From the NCBI GenBank assembly GCA_019748175.1, contig JAIEPX010000003.1:124001-188000 (forward strand): 64,000 bases of DNA, in the 5' to 3' direction. A program made the translations under genes and the position numbers. Positions 26,027 through 35,597 of the stretch are shown in pieces. Numbering within the stretch: the stretch's first letter is position 1; every line of letters starts with the position of its first letter. Source of the DNA: Gammaproteobacteria bacterium. Its GTDB lineage: Bacteria > Pseudomonadota > Gammaproteobacteria > JAIEPX01. The notes under the pieces are model-generated. The model ran no database searches. It was not told the DNA's origin and worked only from the letters and a program-made list of their open reading frames with translations.

Positions 26027-26392
26027 CTAAATCGCAACAACTAATAACAAACCACCAATGATGCTTAAGTTCGAAAGAAATGCAAAATATTTCATTTGAC
26101 GTTCCATTCCTGTTGAGCTCCAAAAGTTATCGAAAATTAGTGTGGCTAAAATTGTAAAACCGAGCAAACCAAAAGCGGCTAAATTTGGATAAAACTGAAA
26201 TATCATCATGCTTGAGGCAACGTATTTTAATATTGTAGCTAAAAATAACACTACGTTGGCTAGAGGCAAACCACGGGCTTTAACCATCCCCAAGGTGTTT
26301 TCCCAATTCAACGTTGTGCTGATAGCAGATAATAAAAATGTCGATGCCATAAAAATCACTGAGATCGCATAGAAAGCTTGGATCATAATCAT
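26027..26392 (-). CDS. DoxX-family membrane protein
   Basis: 121 aa with four hydrophobic spans (AFYAISVIFMASTFLLSAIS; PLANVVLFLATILKYVASSM; AAFGLLGFTILATLIFDNFW; FLSNLSIIGGLLLVVAI). The pattern RGLP after helix 1, FDNFW late in helix 3 and a final N-LSIIGGLLL is typical of DoxX/YphA proteins of the inner membrane, often tied to redox or oxidative stress control. It is divergent from a LysR regulator, a standard arrangement in which the regulator controls the DoxX gene. Confidence 0.85.
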   Translation of the reverse strand: MIMIQAFYAISVIFMASTFLLSAISTTLNWENTLGMVKARGLPLANVVLFLATILKYVASSMMIFQFYPNLAAFGLLGFTILATLIFDNFWSSTGMERQMKYFAFLSNLSIIGGLLLVVAI

Positions 26393-26485
26393 TCTCCTTT
26401 AACTCTTCGAGCCCTGTGCTCAGAAGTTATTGTCATTATAGGACTGTTGAGATTATAAAAATAATAATATATTATCAATATATGT

Positions 26486-26499
26486 ATAAATTAATTTAT
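26486..26499. promoter_or_regulatory. Perfect palindrome in the DoxX/LysR intergenic region
   Basis: ATAAATTAATTTAT is a perfect 14-bp palindrome 14 bases before the LysR start and about 95 bases before the doxX start. LysR-type proteins commonly bind T-N11-A dyads in such divergent promoters, so autoregulation is plausible. The surroundings are extremely AT-rich, which raises the chance of random palindromes. Confidence 0.35.
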
Positions 26500-26513
26500 G
26501 TATTGAGGGCTCT

Positions 26514-27413
26514 ATGTCTTACCGTGATTGTTTGCATACATTTTTAACTGTCTATCGCCTAGGTTCTCAGCTTAAAGCTGCTGAATCACTGGCCATGACC
26601 CAGCCAGGGGTATCACAGCACGTAAAAACGCTTGAACATTACTTGAACCGACCACTCTTTATCAAAGTTGGCAGAAAATTAGAACCCACCGCAGTCGCGC
26701 ACCAACTAGCTCTCAGTATAACTGATGCACTGGATACACTCGACGACGTACTGTCCACAATGAAACAAGGTGGAAATCCTTTGCGCGGCGATGTTTATGT
26801 CGGAGGATTGAGTGAATTTTTTGGAAAAGTAGTAGTGCCTCATTTATCCAAACTCTCCCAAACTGATATTAATATACGATTTGAAATTGATTACTCAACT
26901 TTACTGCCACGGCTACTTAATAATGAATTACATCTAGCACAATTTGTCGAATTTGTTACACACCCTCAAATTACTATCGAAAAAATCTATCACCAAAAAT
27001 TTATTATGATAGGGCACCCTAAATTCAAAGAACTTATCAGCAAAAAAGAACTTGATAAAAACAATATATCCACCCTAAAAGACTTGCCGTGGCTAACCTA
27101 TAATGAAACACTCTTATTTATTAAACAATATTTTCATACTGTGTTTGGAAAAGAATTTAACGGAGAACCTAAATTAATAATCAGTGATTTGTATGCAATT
27201 CTAGATGCTGTACGAGCAGGATTTGGGGTTACTGTTTTATCTTCTTATTTTTGTCAGGAATATATAGACAACAAAAATGTTGTTGTTCTTTATGAGTCTA
27301 AAAACGCTCCACGCCATTATTTTTATCTTGGCTGGAAACAAGGAGCCCTACGAGACCCTAAAGTGAAATTAGTGTACGATATAATAAAAGAAGCCGGCGC
27401 AGAATCTGAATAG
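26514..27413 (+). CDS. LysR-family transcriptional regulator
   Basis: 299 aa, normal length. N-terminal winged HTH reads FLTVYRLGSQLKAAESLAMT, QPGVSQHVKTLEHYLNRPLF, matching the LysR signature (AA..L..TQP.VS..I..LE..L...LF). The remainder is the periplasmic-binding-protein-like effector domain (GDVYVGGLSEFFGKVVVPHL at ~100; AVRAGFGVTVLSSYFC at ~240). It lies head to head with the DoxX gene, its likely target, and tail to tail with the dipeptidase gene. Inducer unknown. Confidence 0.93.
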   Translation: MSYRDCLHTFLTVYRLGSQLKAAESLAMTQPGVSQHVKTLEHYLNRPLFIKVGRKLEPTAVAHQLALSITDALDTLDDVLSTMKQGGNPLRGDVYVGGLSEFFGKVVVPHLSKLSQTDINIRFEIDYSTLLPRLLNNELHLAQFVEFVTHPQITIEKIYHQKFIMIGHPKFKELISKKELDKNNISTLKDLPWLTYNETLLFIKQYFHTVFGKEFNGEPKLIISDLYAILDAVRAGFGVTVLSSYFCQEYIDNKNVVVLYESKNAPRHYFYLGWKQGALRDPKVKLVYDIIKEAGAESE

Positions 27414-27422
27414 TATCAGATA

Positions 27423-28136
27423 CTAACTTATTTCCAACGCAACCTCTTGTTTATGCTCGCTAATTGTATCATAAATAGCCTGTGACTGTTTCATATTGTA
27501 TGCCCAATAACGATCACCATAAGACCAATGCCAATATTCCGTTGGATAATTGACAAAACCCACTTGAGATAAAGCATTAGTCATGATTTTTCGGTTCTGT
27601 TTAGCTTCTGAGGAAATTTTATTTGAGTCAGTAAATGAAATTGAATCATCCGTATCTTCAATCCAATCTTTTGGATGAATTCCCATATCAAGTGCATCAC
27701 CGTTCACATCAATGAGATAAACGTCGATTGCTGCACCAGTTGAATGGGGAGGAACATTTTTGGATCCATCGAGATTTATCACTGGTGAAACCATTTTTGT
27801 TGTTTCAATAAAAGTTTGTTGATGAGTCCAGTCTGGATGTAACGATTTAATAATTTTATATCGATGATCATACAGCATTTTCTGTAGTGATAAGCTACGA
27901 TAACATTCATAAAGACAAAAAAACATTCCTGCTTCTAATAATTCCTGGGCATGAAGAAGCTTCTCATAAACTGTTTTTCGCATTTTAGTATAATCAGTAT
28001 TATTCGGGATCTCAGGTGAAGGTCCTATTTTTATGATTGATTGATCTTTCAAATCGATGAGTGGATCATGATTTTCTTTAACAGGTATTGATAATACTCT
28101 AGGATCTGCAATCAAAACTATGTCATGTTTACTCAT
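27423..28136 (-). CDS. ddpX: D-alanyl-D-alanine dipeptidase (VanX/DdpX family)
   Basis: 237 aa. Zinc dipeptidase signature is intact: ECYRSL with catalytic Arg at 80, PPHSTGAAIDV with His131 and Asp138 (SxHxxGxAxD-type), and TEYWHWSYGDRYWAY with Glu200 and His203. The enzyme cleaves D-Ala-D-Ala (peptidoglycan recycling; in vancomycin operons, removal of the drug target). No vanHA genes are nearby and no signal peptide is visible, so a cytoplasmic recycling or scavenging role is more likely than resistance. It lies 93 bases downstream of the NlpC/P60 pseudogene on the same strand; both concern cell-wall peptides. Confidence 0.88.
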   Translation of the reverse strand: MSKHDIVLIADPRVLSIPVKENHDPLIDLKDQSIIKIGPSPEIPNNTDYTKMRKTVYEKLLHAQELLEAGMFFCLYECYRSLSLQKMLYDHRYKIIKSLHPDWTHQQTFIETTKMVSPVINLDGSKNVPPHSTGAAIDVYLIDVNGDALDMGIHPKDWIEDTDDSISFTDSNKISSEAKQNRKIMTNALSQVGFVNYPTEYWHWSYGDRYWAYNMKQSQAIYDTISEHKQEVALEIS

Positions 28137-28229
28137 ATTCTTTCCTCGGTAGAGACAGATCCGTTTCGAAATCGAATTTCATATTCTCACTCCTAACTAG
28201 TCTGTCTAGTCTCATGAACTCAAGACCAC

Positions 28230-29693
28230 TTAATCAGCGTCCAAAAATCCCAGAGTAAAATACTTACAACTGGCATCAGAATCAATACCGGGATCTTCAG
28301 GATACTTCTGTAAGATTGGCAACAAAACAGAACCACCAATGATAGACCTTCGGTCTTTTCCAGCAGGAGGATTTGTAGGTTTAAGACTCCACACGTTTTG
28401 GTAACTTAAAACAACTGATTGATGTTGTGGATCATTTGGGTTGGGATAATTTCCTAGATAAAGAATTACATGACCTCCAACATATAAAATCGTCATAAAT
28501 GGACGGCCATTATTTTTTAAATAGTCCAGTCGCTTTTCTGGACTCTCACTTGTTAAATCGATGACCTTAAGGGGGAATTCATTAGGATTGACTTGGTCGG
28601 ATGAGTGCATGGGTAACCAAATTCCAAACGGTGTGAATAAATTTTTTAATTCAGAAGCGCAATCATTGTAAAAATAGGTGCCACCCCAACCGTAGGGTCG
28701 TCCAATTAATTTCTCCATGACTGTAACAAATTGATTAGGCGTAGCTACAATCGGCATTGAGCTTGCTTGTTTGAGTGGTAGTGCCGCTGAATGAATACGC
28801 GCTTGACCATGCTCGTCTCGGACTGGAATCATAATTCGCCAATTTGATCCTTCTTGCTTTCCTGGGAATACCATGCCAATAAAACCAGAATTCCAAAACT
28901 GATGACCTTCTTCGTCGATAATTGAAATTTGTGTATCCATGATAGCAATTAATTCTTCAGATACGCCTTGACGCCAGCGAGTAATAAAAGATTCATCCAC
29001 GCGTGCGATATCGGTGCTTTTTAACCACGCTATGAAACTAGGTGTTTGTACCAACACCCAATCTTTTCCTTCCGTTTCACCCAAAATATATAATGGTGTT
29101 CCTGCCCAAACTAATGCATTTTGCAAATTATCAAAAGGGTAACCTTCACCAGCATAAGTATAATGATGATAACTTACCTCATCTGTAGGCAATTCTCGTC
29201 CATAACTATGAACAACCGAAATCGCACGATGCGCAGCATCCACTTCAATATGATCAAATTGAGACAACTTACATTTCGACTCGAGATTTTTTATCCACTC
29301 AGCGGGTAAAATTCGAAAATTCTATGCGTAATTTAATTCTTTCCCCGATTTACCTTCATTATTAAACTTATTTAGGTTTTTTATAATGCCACTTTTGACG
29401 TCATTAGGCGAAATTTTAGAAATAGTATTTTTTATATTTGACAAATCCCACGGTGATCTATCACCAAAATAACGACGCTTAAAATCTTCAAATCGGATAT
29501 TTTGCTTTTCTTTACTCAGCACCAACGCATTGTAATGAGGATCATTCGGTTTAATCCAATTCGACAGCTTTTGATCATAGCGTTCAATTGGAAATAATGA
29601 AATAAATGGCTTTTCTGTTTTCATTAGATACCCCCATACCCCAGCCACACAAACTGAAAATAATACCAATAAAATTAATAGATTTTTTTTCAT
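28230..29693 (-). pseudogene. NlpC/P60 peptidase with SH3 domains, split by in-frame amber codon
   Basis: One continuous 487-codon frame interrupted only by TAG at 29322-29324. Codons 1-123 give an N-terminal hydrophobic segment (KNLLILLVLFSVCVAGVWGY) and the N_NLPC_P60-type domain (FPIERYDQKLSNWIKPNDPH). After TAG the frame continues NFRILPAEWIKNLESKCKLS and the bacterial SH3 domain (GEGYPFDNLQNALVWAGTPL), then the NlpC/P60 core RPYGWGGTYFYNDCASELKN with catalytic Cys, later His in GGHVILYLGN. The enzyme class cleaves gamma-D-Glu-diamino-acid bonds in muropeptides. A TTG at 29267 could restart translation but would miss the secretion signal. Probably a recent nonsense mutation (GAG to TAG) or a sequencing error. 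Confidence 0.85.
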
Positions 29694-29772
29694 CGAACAC
29701 CAGAAAATATCATTGATAAAAGCAGTATCGCCATACTACAAACTAATGTCAACAGAGATTAAATCAATTTAG

Positions 29773-32700
29773 TCATAGTGGACGATTAATATGTTCGTGA
29801 GTTTGATTTGAAAAAAGTGGCACAAAGTGATCTTTCCAGTTGGCTACAGTTATGGTGTTGATTTCAGGTACTTGGTCTTTTTCAATATTGTGAGATTTTC
29901 CTTCAGGAGTAATTATTCTATGAGAAATATGTACATGTGTTCCACCATCAATATCATCTTCTCGTACTTCAATACAATGTAAATTGACCTTAAATTTCTT
30001 GGCCAAAATTATTCCGTCAATGTCTGGGCTCCCCCAAACTGCATACTTATGATTCGATTCTGTTGATTGCAGATCACATTCGTCGGCGGTCAGTTCTACA
30101 TCCATTATATAGCCAAGGTAATCTCTATCAGAATTGAAGCGTTTTCTCAACCAAATCTGATCTTCTGATCCCTGAGGATAGCTCTTTACTATTTGTGAGC
30201 AGAGACAGCGTAAACTTTTAACCGTTTGATTAGTATCTACTTCAAGTGAGCTAAGCCCCTGAGCGAATGAATCATAAAAACAATCTCCTCTAGATACGGC
30301 AACCCCTATATTATATAACTGTCCAATTTCGTTATCTAAAAGGGCTTTTGCGGTTTGAGTCTTTGTCGAAGTGCTATTAAATAATCCCTTTCGATTTACA
30401 ACTGTTGGCACTCTCACGTTACTCTCTTCAGGAGGAATTTTATCTTTTTGTGTCAAATAGTGATCATCGTCGTCAAACTGTATCAGTTCATCTTCCATCA
30501 TTTTTTGAGTGCTGTTCAATTCTTGAACTTGAGTACTTATCGGATATTCACGTCGTTTTTTATGCAAAGGTTCACGTGCTGAACCTTGGTCATTATTTGA
30601 CCGTGATGAAGAATTTGGCAGAGTAGGCTGTTGAGCAAAAAATCCTTGAGCAAAGTTATTTCTGGAAGCATCCCGCCTATTTGGTTCGTTTTGCACTGTT
30701 GCATTCGCTCTTAGCAGTGGGAGCCAACAAGCTAAGCATGGTTGCTTTCCTAAACGCTCATTTGCGTGTTTCACAAATGAAAGAATCGTAGGTAAAGGCT
30801 GGGGCGGATCGAGATTTGTATTTAAAATATTGAGAGTTTCAAGATCAACTGATTTACAGCCTTTATCTTCTTCTCTAGGTACTGCACGATGATAATATGG
30901 ATTTTGATCTGAAACTAAACACACTGTTTGATCATAATCGTACGGTAACCCGGGATAGGAAGGAGCCGTTTCAGCATAACAACGCGGGCAAGGTGCTAAT
31001 TCTGTATTTAAACACGATCGAACACTGAATACTCTTTCAAAATTAAAATTTGTCAACTTATGTATTATTTTCATAGCAAGAATAATAGTTTGTTTATCGC
31101 TAAGATTAACGCTACTCACTTCATTAGCAAGCCTGATAACTGTATCAATAAATTCTTTTTTTGGATACACACGAGTTTGCGGGGGTTCGTTAGAATTGGG
31201 TACGTACACAACTTCATTAACTAGCACTTCAGGAATGTAATAGGGTTGTGCCTGCATTCTTCTGTTCAATAGAAGATGCTCAATTACTTTTAATATGCTT
31301 ATGGCAAAATTTTCAGTTACTTCATCTGATAACTGAATTTCTAGTCTAATAACGTCTATTATAGACGATTTTGTTATTTCACCGGTGAGTGTATCTACGT
31401 TTTTCGTAATATTAATAAATTGTATCTTACGTAAGATATTATATAAAATACTCCGCCTTCCAGCGATTCTAATCCACTCATATCTAATCATTGACCTATC
31501 AAATTGTGCCTGTTCATGACTATATTGTTCTAAAATTACATTTGCAAAATTTTCTAAGTCTTCTTGACCGAGACGCACAATGGTTTGTATTTTATTTATC
31601 ACTCTATCTTTTTGTGTTAGAAAACCTCCAATGAAGTCTTTCAACGTTAATAACTGAAGTATTCGATCGAGATTCTCTATACTCCCAACAACCCCAATCC
31701 ATTCTGGTACAAATCTGCCATAATCTCTTTTCAAATTCATGATTGCTCTTGTCACTACACATTCTTCAGGTATAAACGCAAAAAAGTCGAAATAGGGCAT
31801 GCTTATTTCTTGAATATATCTCTCAACAAGAACACACAATGGTACTGATATTTTCGTCGGATGAGTAACGTCTTGTTCAACATGCTGTCGTTTTTTTCGA
31901 GCTTCGAATTCAGCGTAACGTTCTGGGCCAAACAACATAAGTTCAATCATAGATGTTATTGATGTTGAGGTTGGCTGTGTTTGTATAGTTTTCTGTCGCA
32001 TACTCACGACTTCACCTGAATCTTCTAAAATTGAGTCTTTTAGTGAAGATCTATTAAATGTTTTTCGAATACCGCATATTTGTCGATCAACTAAGAATAC
32101 CTCTGCTTTGGTATCTTGATGTTGACTCGTAACATTTATTACTTTTGGCAAACCAGAAAGATAGTCGGCTGGTAACAGCTTACAGGGTATATCTATACGG
32201 TGGTAATATTTGTCTGATTTCTTCTCCAGAGTAGTTATATTTGTCACCACTAAGTAATAGTGTTTCAAACCTGTTAACTGCTGTGACTGTTGTTGAAGCT
32301 CATATTGTCTAATGCACAATTCTGAATTAGTAATCAACCGTGGGATACTTACATTTGGCTGTAAATTAAATGCACTAACTAATCGTCGTTTAAAAACATC
32401 TTTGAGTTTTGCTCTTAGCTCAAGTAAATTATTGGATCTCGCGAGATCCAATCGATCATCCATAGACAAGTTATATAACCAATGTAAAGTGATATGTATT
32501 TCTTTTTTTAGGGCTCTATAATGTTGATAATCTTCTATTATTTCCTTCAATTTTCTTGGTTCATCGGCCTCACTGCACCCTAGAATTGCAGTTCTATGTT
32601 TAAAATTATCGGGGCCAGTGCTATTTGAAGCCAATGGGAATTTACCACCCAGATCACGTTGCTCAAAATCATTCCAATGATACCCAGGACCCGACGTGAA

Positions 32701-34377
32701 CATATTTTGCCAAGAAAAAACTCTATTGAGTCGTCCAAAAGTGCAGTGATTCTCAATTAGATCTAATAACATGCTTCCTGTTAAAAACGTTGTATTTATT
32801 CTCGAACCTTCCATACCAAACATAAGCAACAGTAGACTATCAAGAAACTCTTTAAATATTCCGCTCATCTCACGAGGATAATCATTTCCTCTAAGACGAT
32901 CTTTAAGTACTCTTGCTAAACTTGCATGTGCTTGATCAAGTGGAAATTCTGGGCTCCGAACTGTTGAATAAACAATTGAACACATCGCCTGATAAAGTTT
33001 TTCCGTGCTTACTTTAATGGCCTGTAGCTCAAGAAATCCGTTGATGTACTTCGCAATATCCGGATATCGACCAGACGCTGCGTGTTTGATTGAAACATGC
33101 TCTTTTTTTGTTTCGACTCTAGTCTGATGTTGCCCGTTTACTCCAATTGTAAAATCCCCATATAACTTACTTTGATCATTTCTCAAAAAGCTACAACTAG
33201 GTACTGATGCAATCTCTCCAGAAACATAAGTTGCTAGTCGACCTGCGGTTCTAAGCCAATCTTCTCCTTGTCGAATCGTTCTTAAAGCATTAGCGGAATA
33301 TCCCTTATGTTTTAGCACTATTGGGGTTAGAACTTCTTGTACACTCGCATGTAATAACTTTAATAATCCAATTCCGTTTATCTGTACTAATTCTCCGCTT
33401 TCCAATCTAATCTTAAACGTCAGTTTATCTTGCTTACTCTGTCTACTTGGAAGCCTCCAACTCTGAGCTCGACCTAATTGAGAGGTTAATAGTATTTTTT
33501 CTTCTGAATCTGTTACTACCTGAATTGTTTTACTAGCACACTCAAAAATAAAATGCTCGTGAAAATTATCTAACGAAATTATCTCGATGTAATCGTTTGA
33601 TGTGCCGCTGATTGGCTGAACGGCTCGAGTAACACACAATAGTCTGTTCGTTTTTGGTAACCATCTCATCTCTCTTATGGGAAAACTAATATCAGTAATT
33701 ACCCCTAATAAACCTCCTGTCTCCAAATGATAAAGTGAAATTTCGATCCTTTTCCCATTTAGACAATATTCGTTATTCGTAATGGCTACGATTGGCAAAC
33801 TCGGATGTATTGAGATTATAGGCGAATTAGCAGTGAGTCTTAAATTGACCAGAGATTTGGTTGCCAAAGGAGAATTTGATTCATCATACTTAATACTTGT
33901 TAATGTACCATCAGTTGCTATAAAGAAAAGCAGATTTTTTGACACAGCCGTTGCTACTGCTTTTACCGCCCTTTCAAGTTTTTTTTCGGCTCTATGATAA
34001 ATCCATACACTATCGTCTAGAGTGTGTATAACGATTTTTTGTGATTCATGATAAATTAAAAAACATTTTACATCTGACCCAAGTTCTATCTCATCAATCT
34101 TTTGTCCATTAATATGGAGAATGGTAACTTTTTTTGATGTTGATAGAAAAATAATATTTTTTGCTACCTCATCATATTGGATCGTGCTCCAAAATATCTT
34201 ATCCACAATAGTTTTTGTTAATATTCTCTCTTCATCCTGATCCCGCACTATAATACAAAGTCTATAGCCATCTGTGTCATCAATATTTTCTAATTCGAAT
34301 CTTAACTTTCCGCCTGCGAACCAATATGTAACAGGTGCAATAGCCTGATCTCTGTCGGGAGAATATGTCCTTTTCAA
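29773..34377 (-). CDS. Giant OTU-type cysteine protease (candidate deubiquitinase effector)
   Basis: 1534 aa. The C-terminal ~180 residues fit an OTU peptidase: GVAVSRGDCFYDSFAQGLSS with nucleophile Cys1366, KYAVWGSPDIDGIILAKKFK followed by VNLHCIEV (the conserved WG..E/D..A......I.V strand), and NWKDHFVPLF with His1517 as catalytic base. Residues ~1-310 look like a beta-propeller (repeats such as VTILHINGQKIDEIELGSDV and IISIHPSLPIVAITNNEYCL). The ~900-residue middle is helical and unassigned; a disordered Ser/Asn/Gln-rich linker (~1225-1345) precedes the OTU domain. No signal peptide. OTU enzymes remove ubiquitin, absent from this bacterium's own biology, so delivery into a eukaryotic host is the best inference. 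It is divergent from a LuxR-type gene. Confidence 0.82.
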   Translation of the reverse strand: MKRTYSPDRDQAIAPVTYWFAGGKLRFELENIDDTDGYRLCIIVRDQDEERILTKTIVDKIFWSTIQYDEVAKNIIFLSTSKKVTILHINGQKIDEIELGSDVKCFLIYHESQKIVIHTLDDSVWIYHRAEKKLERAVKAVATAVSKNLLFFIATDGTLTSIKYDESNSPLATKSLVNLRLTANSPIISIHPSLPIVAITNNEYCLNGKRIEISLYHLETGGLLGVITDISFPIREMRWLPKTNRLLCVTRAVQPISGTSNDYIEIISLDNFHEHFIFECASKTIQVVTDSEEKILLTSQLGRAQSWRLPSRQSKQDKLTFKIRLESGELVQINGIGLLKLLHASVQEVLTPIVLKHKGYSANALRTIRQGEDWLRTAGRLATYVSGEIASVPSCSFLRNDQSKLYGDFTIGVNGQHQTRVETKKEHVSIKHAASGRYPDIAKYINGFLELQAIKVSTEKLYQAMCSIVYSTVRSPEFPLDQAHASLARVLKDRLRGNDYPREMSGIFKEFLDSLLLLMFGMEGSRINTTFLTGSMLLDLIENHCTFGRLNRVFSWQNMFTSGPGYHWNDFEQRDLGGKFPLASNSTGPDNFKHRTAILGCSEADEPRKLKEIIEDYQHYRALKKEIHITLHWLYNLSMDDRLDLARSNNLLELRAKLKDVFKRRLVSAFNLQPNVSIPRLITNSELCIRQYELQQQSQQLTGLKHYYLVVTNITTLEKKSDKYYHRIDIPCKLLPADYLSGLPKVINVTSQHQDTKAEVFLVDRQICGIRKTFNRSSLKDSILEDSGEVVSMRQKTIQTQPTSTSITSMIELMLFGPERYAEFEARKKRQHVEQDVTHPTKISVPLCVLVERYIQEISMPYFDFFAFIPEECVVTRAIMNLKRDYGRFVPEWIGVVGSIENLDRILQLLTLKDFIGGFLTQKDRVINKIQTIVRLGQEDLENFANVILEQYSHEQAQFDRSMIRYEWIRIAGRRSILYNILRKIQFINITKNVDTLTGEITKSSIIDVIRLEIQLSDEVTENFAISILKVIEHLLLNRRMQAQPYYIPEVLVNEVVYVPNSNEPPQTRVYPKKEFIDTVIRLANEVSSVNLSDKQTIILAMKIIHKLTNFNFERVFSVRSCLNTELAPCPRCYAETAPSYPGLPYDYDQTVCLVSDQNPYYHRAVPREEDKGCKSVDLETLNILNTNLDPPQPLPTILSFVKHANERLGKQPCLACWLPLLRANATVQNEPNRRDASRNNFAQGFFAQQPTLPNSSSRSNNDQGSAREPLHKKRREYPISTQVQELNSTQKMMEDELIQFDDDDHYLTQKDKIPPEESNVRVPTVVNRKGLFNSTSTKTQTAKALLDNEIGQLYNIGVAVSRGDCFYDSFAQGLSSLEVDTNQTVKSLRCLCSQIVKSYPQGSEDQIWLRKRFNSDRDYLGYIMDVELTADECDLQSTESNHKYAVWGSPDIDGIILAKKFKVNLHCIEVREDDIDGGTHVHISHRIITPEGKSHNIEKDQVPEINTITVANWKDHFVPLFSNQTHEHINRPL

Positions 34378-34574
34378 GATAATCTACTCCGTGGTCTTTA
34401 AATTCGCGCTCTGTATGTTCACATCTACACAATTCTATCCCATGATATATAGGGTTCTTGTACTGGCGTCCCAATATATCTTAGCATTCTTATGTTCACG
34501 AAGTAAGCTTTTCATTTCATATGGATTGATACACATCATACCACAGCGCATATACTTGGACTAATTACGATAAA

Positions 34575-34604
34575 TTGACATCTCCAGAGTAGCCTCTATA
34601 TAAT
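34575..34604 (+). promoter_or_regulatory. Consensus sigma70 promoter for LuxR paralogue 2
   Basis: TTGACA at 34575-34580 and TATAAT at 34599-34604 are both perfect consensus hexamers, 18 bases apart, reading toward the regulator that starts at 34665. Predicted start of transcription is about 34611. Such strength suggests a promoter that must be held down by a repressor, and a dyad overlaps its -10 element. Confidence 0.75.
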
Positions 34605-34624
34605 ATCGAATTATATAGAGGCTA
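34590..34624. repeat. Perfect 14-bp inverted repeat overlapping the -10 and start site
   Basis: TAGCCTCTATATAA at 34590-34603 and TTATATAGAGGCTA at 34611-34624 are exact reverse complements separated by 7 bases (TATCGAA). The left arm covers the -10 hexamer and the right arm the probable transcription start. No T-run follows on either strand, so an operator is more likely than a terminator. It lies 213 bases upstream of the OTU gene start on the other side. Confidence 0.8.
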
Positions 34625-34664
34625 TTGCTGTGATGAATTCTGTTTACCGTTAAGGTATCTTACG

Positions 34665-35468
34665 ATGACTTTTTCCATAAAAAATAATCCTTCATTTAAA
34701 TCTTATGGCGATGTGAATAACATCATCGCCAGTTTTGAAGGTAGTTTAAATATTAATTACTTCGGATATTGCAGAGTTTTTCCTAACAAAGAATTCTTTA
34801 ATTTATCAAATACAGGCGAGTGGCCTGAAGAATATTTCATTAAACAAAACAAATTTCCAGCAACCGCAAATAATTATAGCCAAGTAAAATCGGGAATCTA
34901 TGTCCCTACAATTGATCAGGATAAAAACTTTGGTTGGCCCGAAAACACAATAAAAGATATCCGAAATAAATATAACATTATCGAGCCATTGCTTATTATT
35001 AAAAAATATGATGACTGCATTAATGCCATCTTAATTGCAATTAATCACAAAAGTCCCGCTTCGCACTTGATTAGCAATATAGAGGAAATTGTAAACTTCT
35101 TGCATTATTTTCAAAGCACAGCAATAAAAATAATTAAATCTGCCGATTCGAACCGAATTAGTTTATCTTCGGATTCTAACAATACAAATATTAATGCTGA
35201 TACTTCAGACCCTAATGACAGTTCTAACACTCAAAACCTCCCACAGAAATATTACTTAAGATATCTAGGTAAAGATATCTCGATTACAGAAAAAGAATCT
35301 GCATGCTTAAAATTACTTGCACATGGTTATTCGATGAAAAATATTGCAGTTAAATTGCATATTTCAAGCAGAACTGTAGAAACAAACATCAATAAAATAA
35401 AATCAAAATTTAACATGACCCGAAAATACGACCTGGTTAAATTATTTTGGGATAATAAATTTTTATAA
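34665..35468 (+). CDS. LuxR-type HTH transcriptional regulator (paralogue 2)
   Basis: 267 aa. C-terminal LuxR/GerE HTH at ~200-262: ITEKESACLKLLAHGYSMKN, IAVKLHISSRTVETNINKIK. The N-terminal domain matches paralogue 1 at 9927 in order and spacing (SLNINYFGYCRVFP; VPTIDQDKNFGWPENTIKDI; EPLLIIKKYDDCINAILIAI), so both carry the same sensor-like domain. A poly-Ser/Asn/Asp linker (~168-190) separates the two halves. Upstream is a near-perfect promoter overlapped by a dyad, suggesting autoregulation. It is divergent from the OTU gene, as paralogue 1 is beside a large unknown gene. Confidence 0.86.
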   Translation: MTFSIKNNPSFKSYGDVNNIIASFEGSLNINYFGYCRVFPNKEFFNLSNTGEWPEEYFIKQNKFPATANNYSQVKSGIYVPTIDQDKNFGWPENTIKDIRNKYNIIEPLLIIKKYDDCINAILIAINHKSPASHLISNIEEIVNFLHYFQSTAIKIIKSADSNRISLSSDSNNTNINADTSDPNDSSNTQNLPQKYYLRYLGKDISITEKESACLKLLAHGYSMKNIAVKLHISSRTVETNINKIKSKFNMTRKYDLVKLFWDNKFL

Positions 35469-35597
35469 AATGAAAATAGCATGTATTTCCCTACCAATAA
35501 TATAGACGGCCTCGCCCATTTGCCTCCATGGGTTTTGCCATTGAGTGTCAATTAAATTACAATCTTTCTTATTTCGTGAAACCAACAGAGGGCGGTT

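Noticed and set aside
27423..28136. Vancomycin resistance gene
   Set aside because: VanX-type motifs are present, but vanH, vanA and vanRS are missing and Gram-negative relatives carry such dipeptidases for recycling.
34280..34474. 64-codon minus frame overlapping the start of the OTU gene
   Set aside because: Overlaps in another frame and lacks a good start signal; shadow of the OTU gene 5' region.
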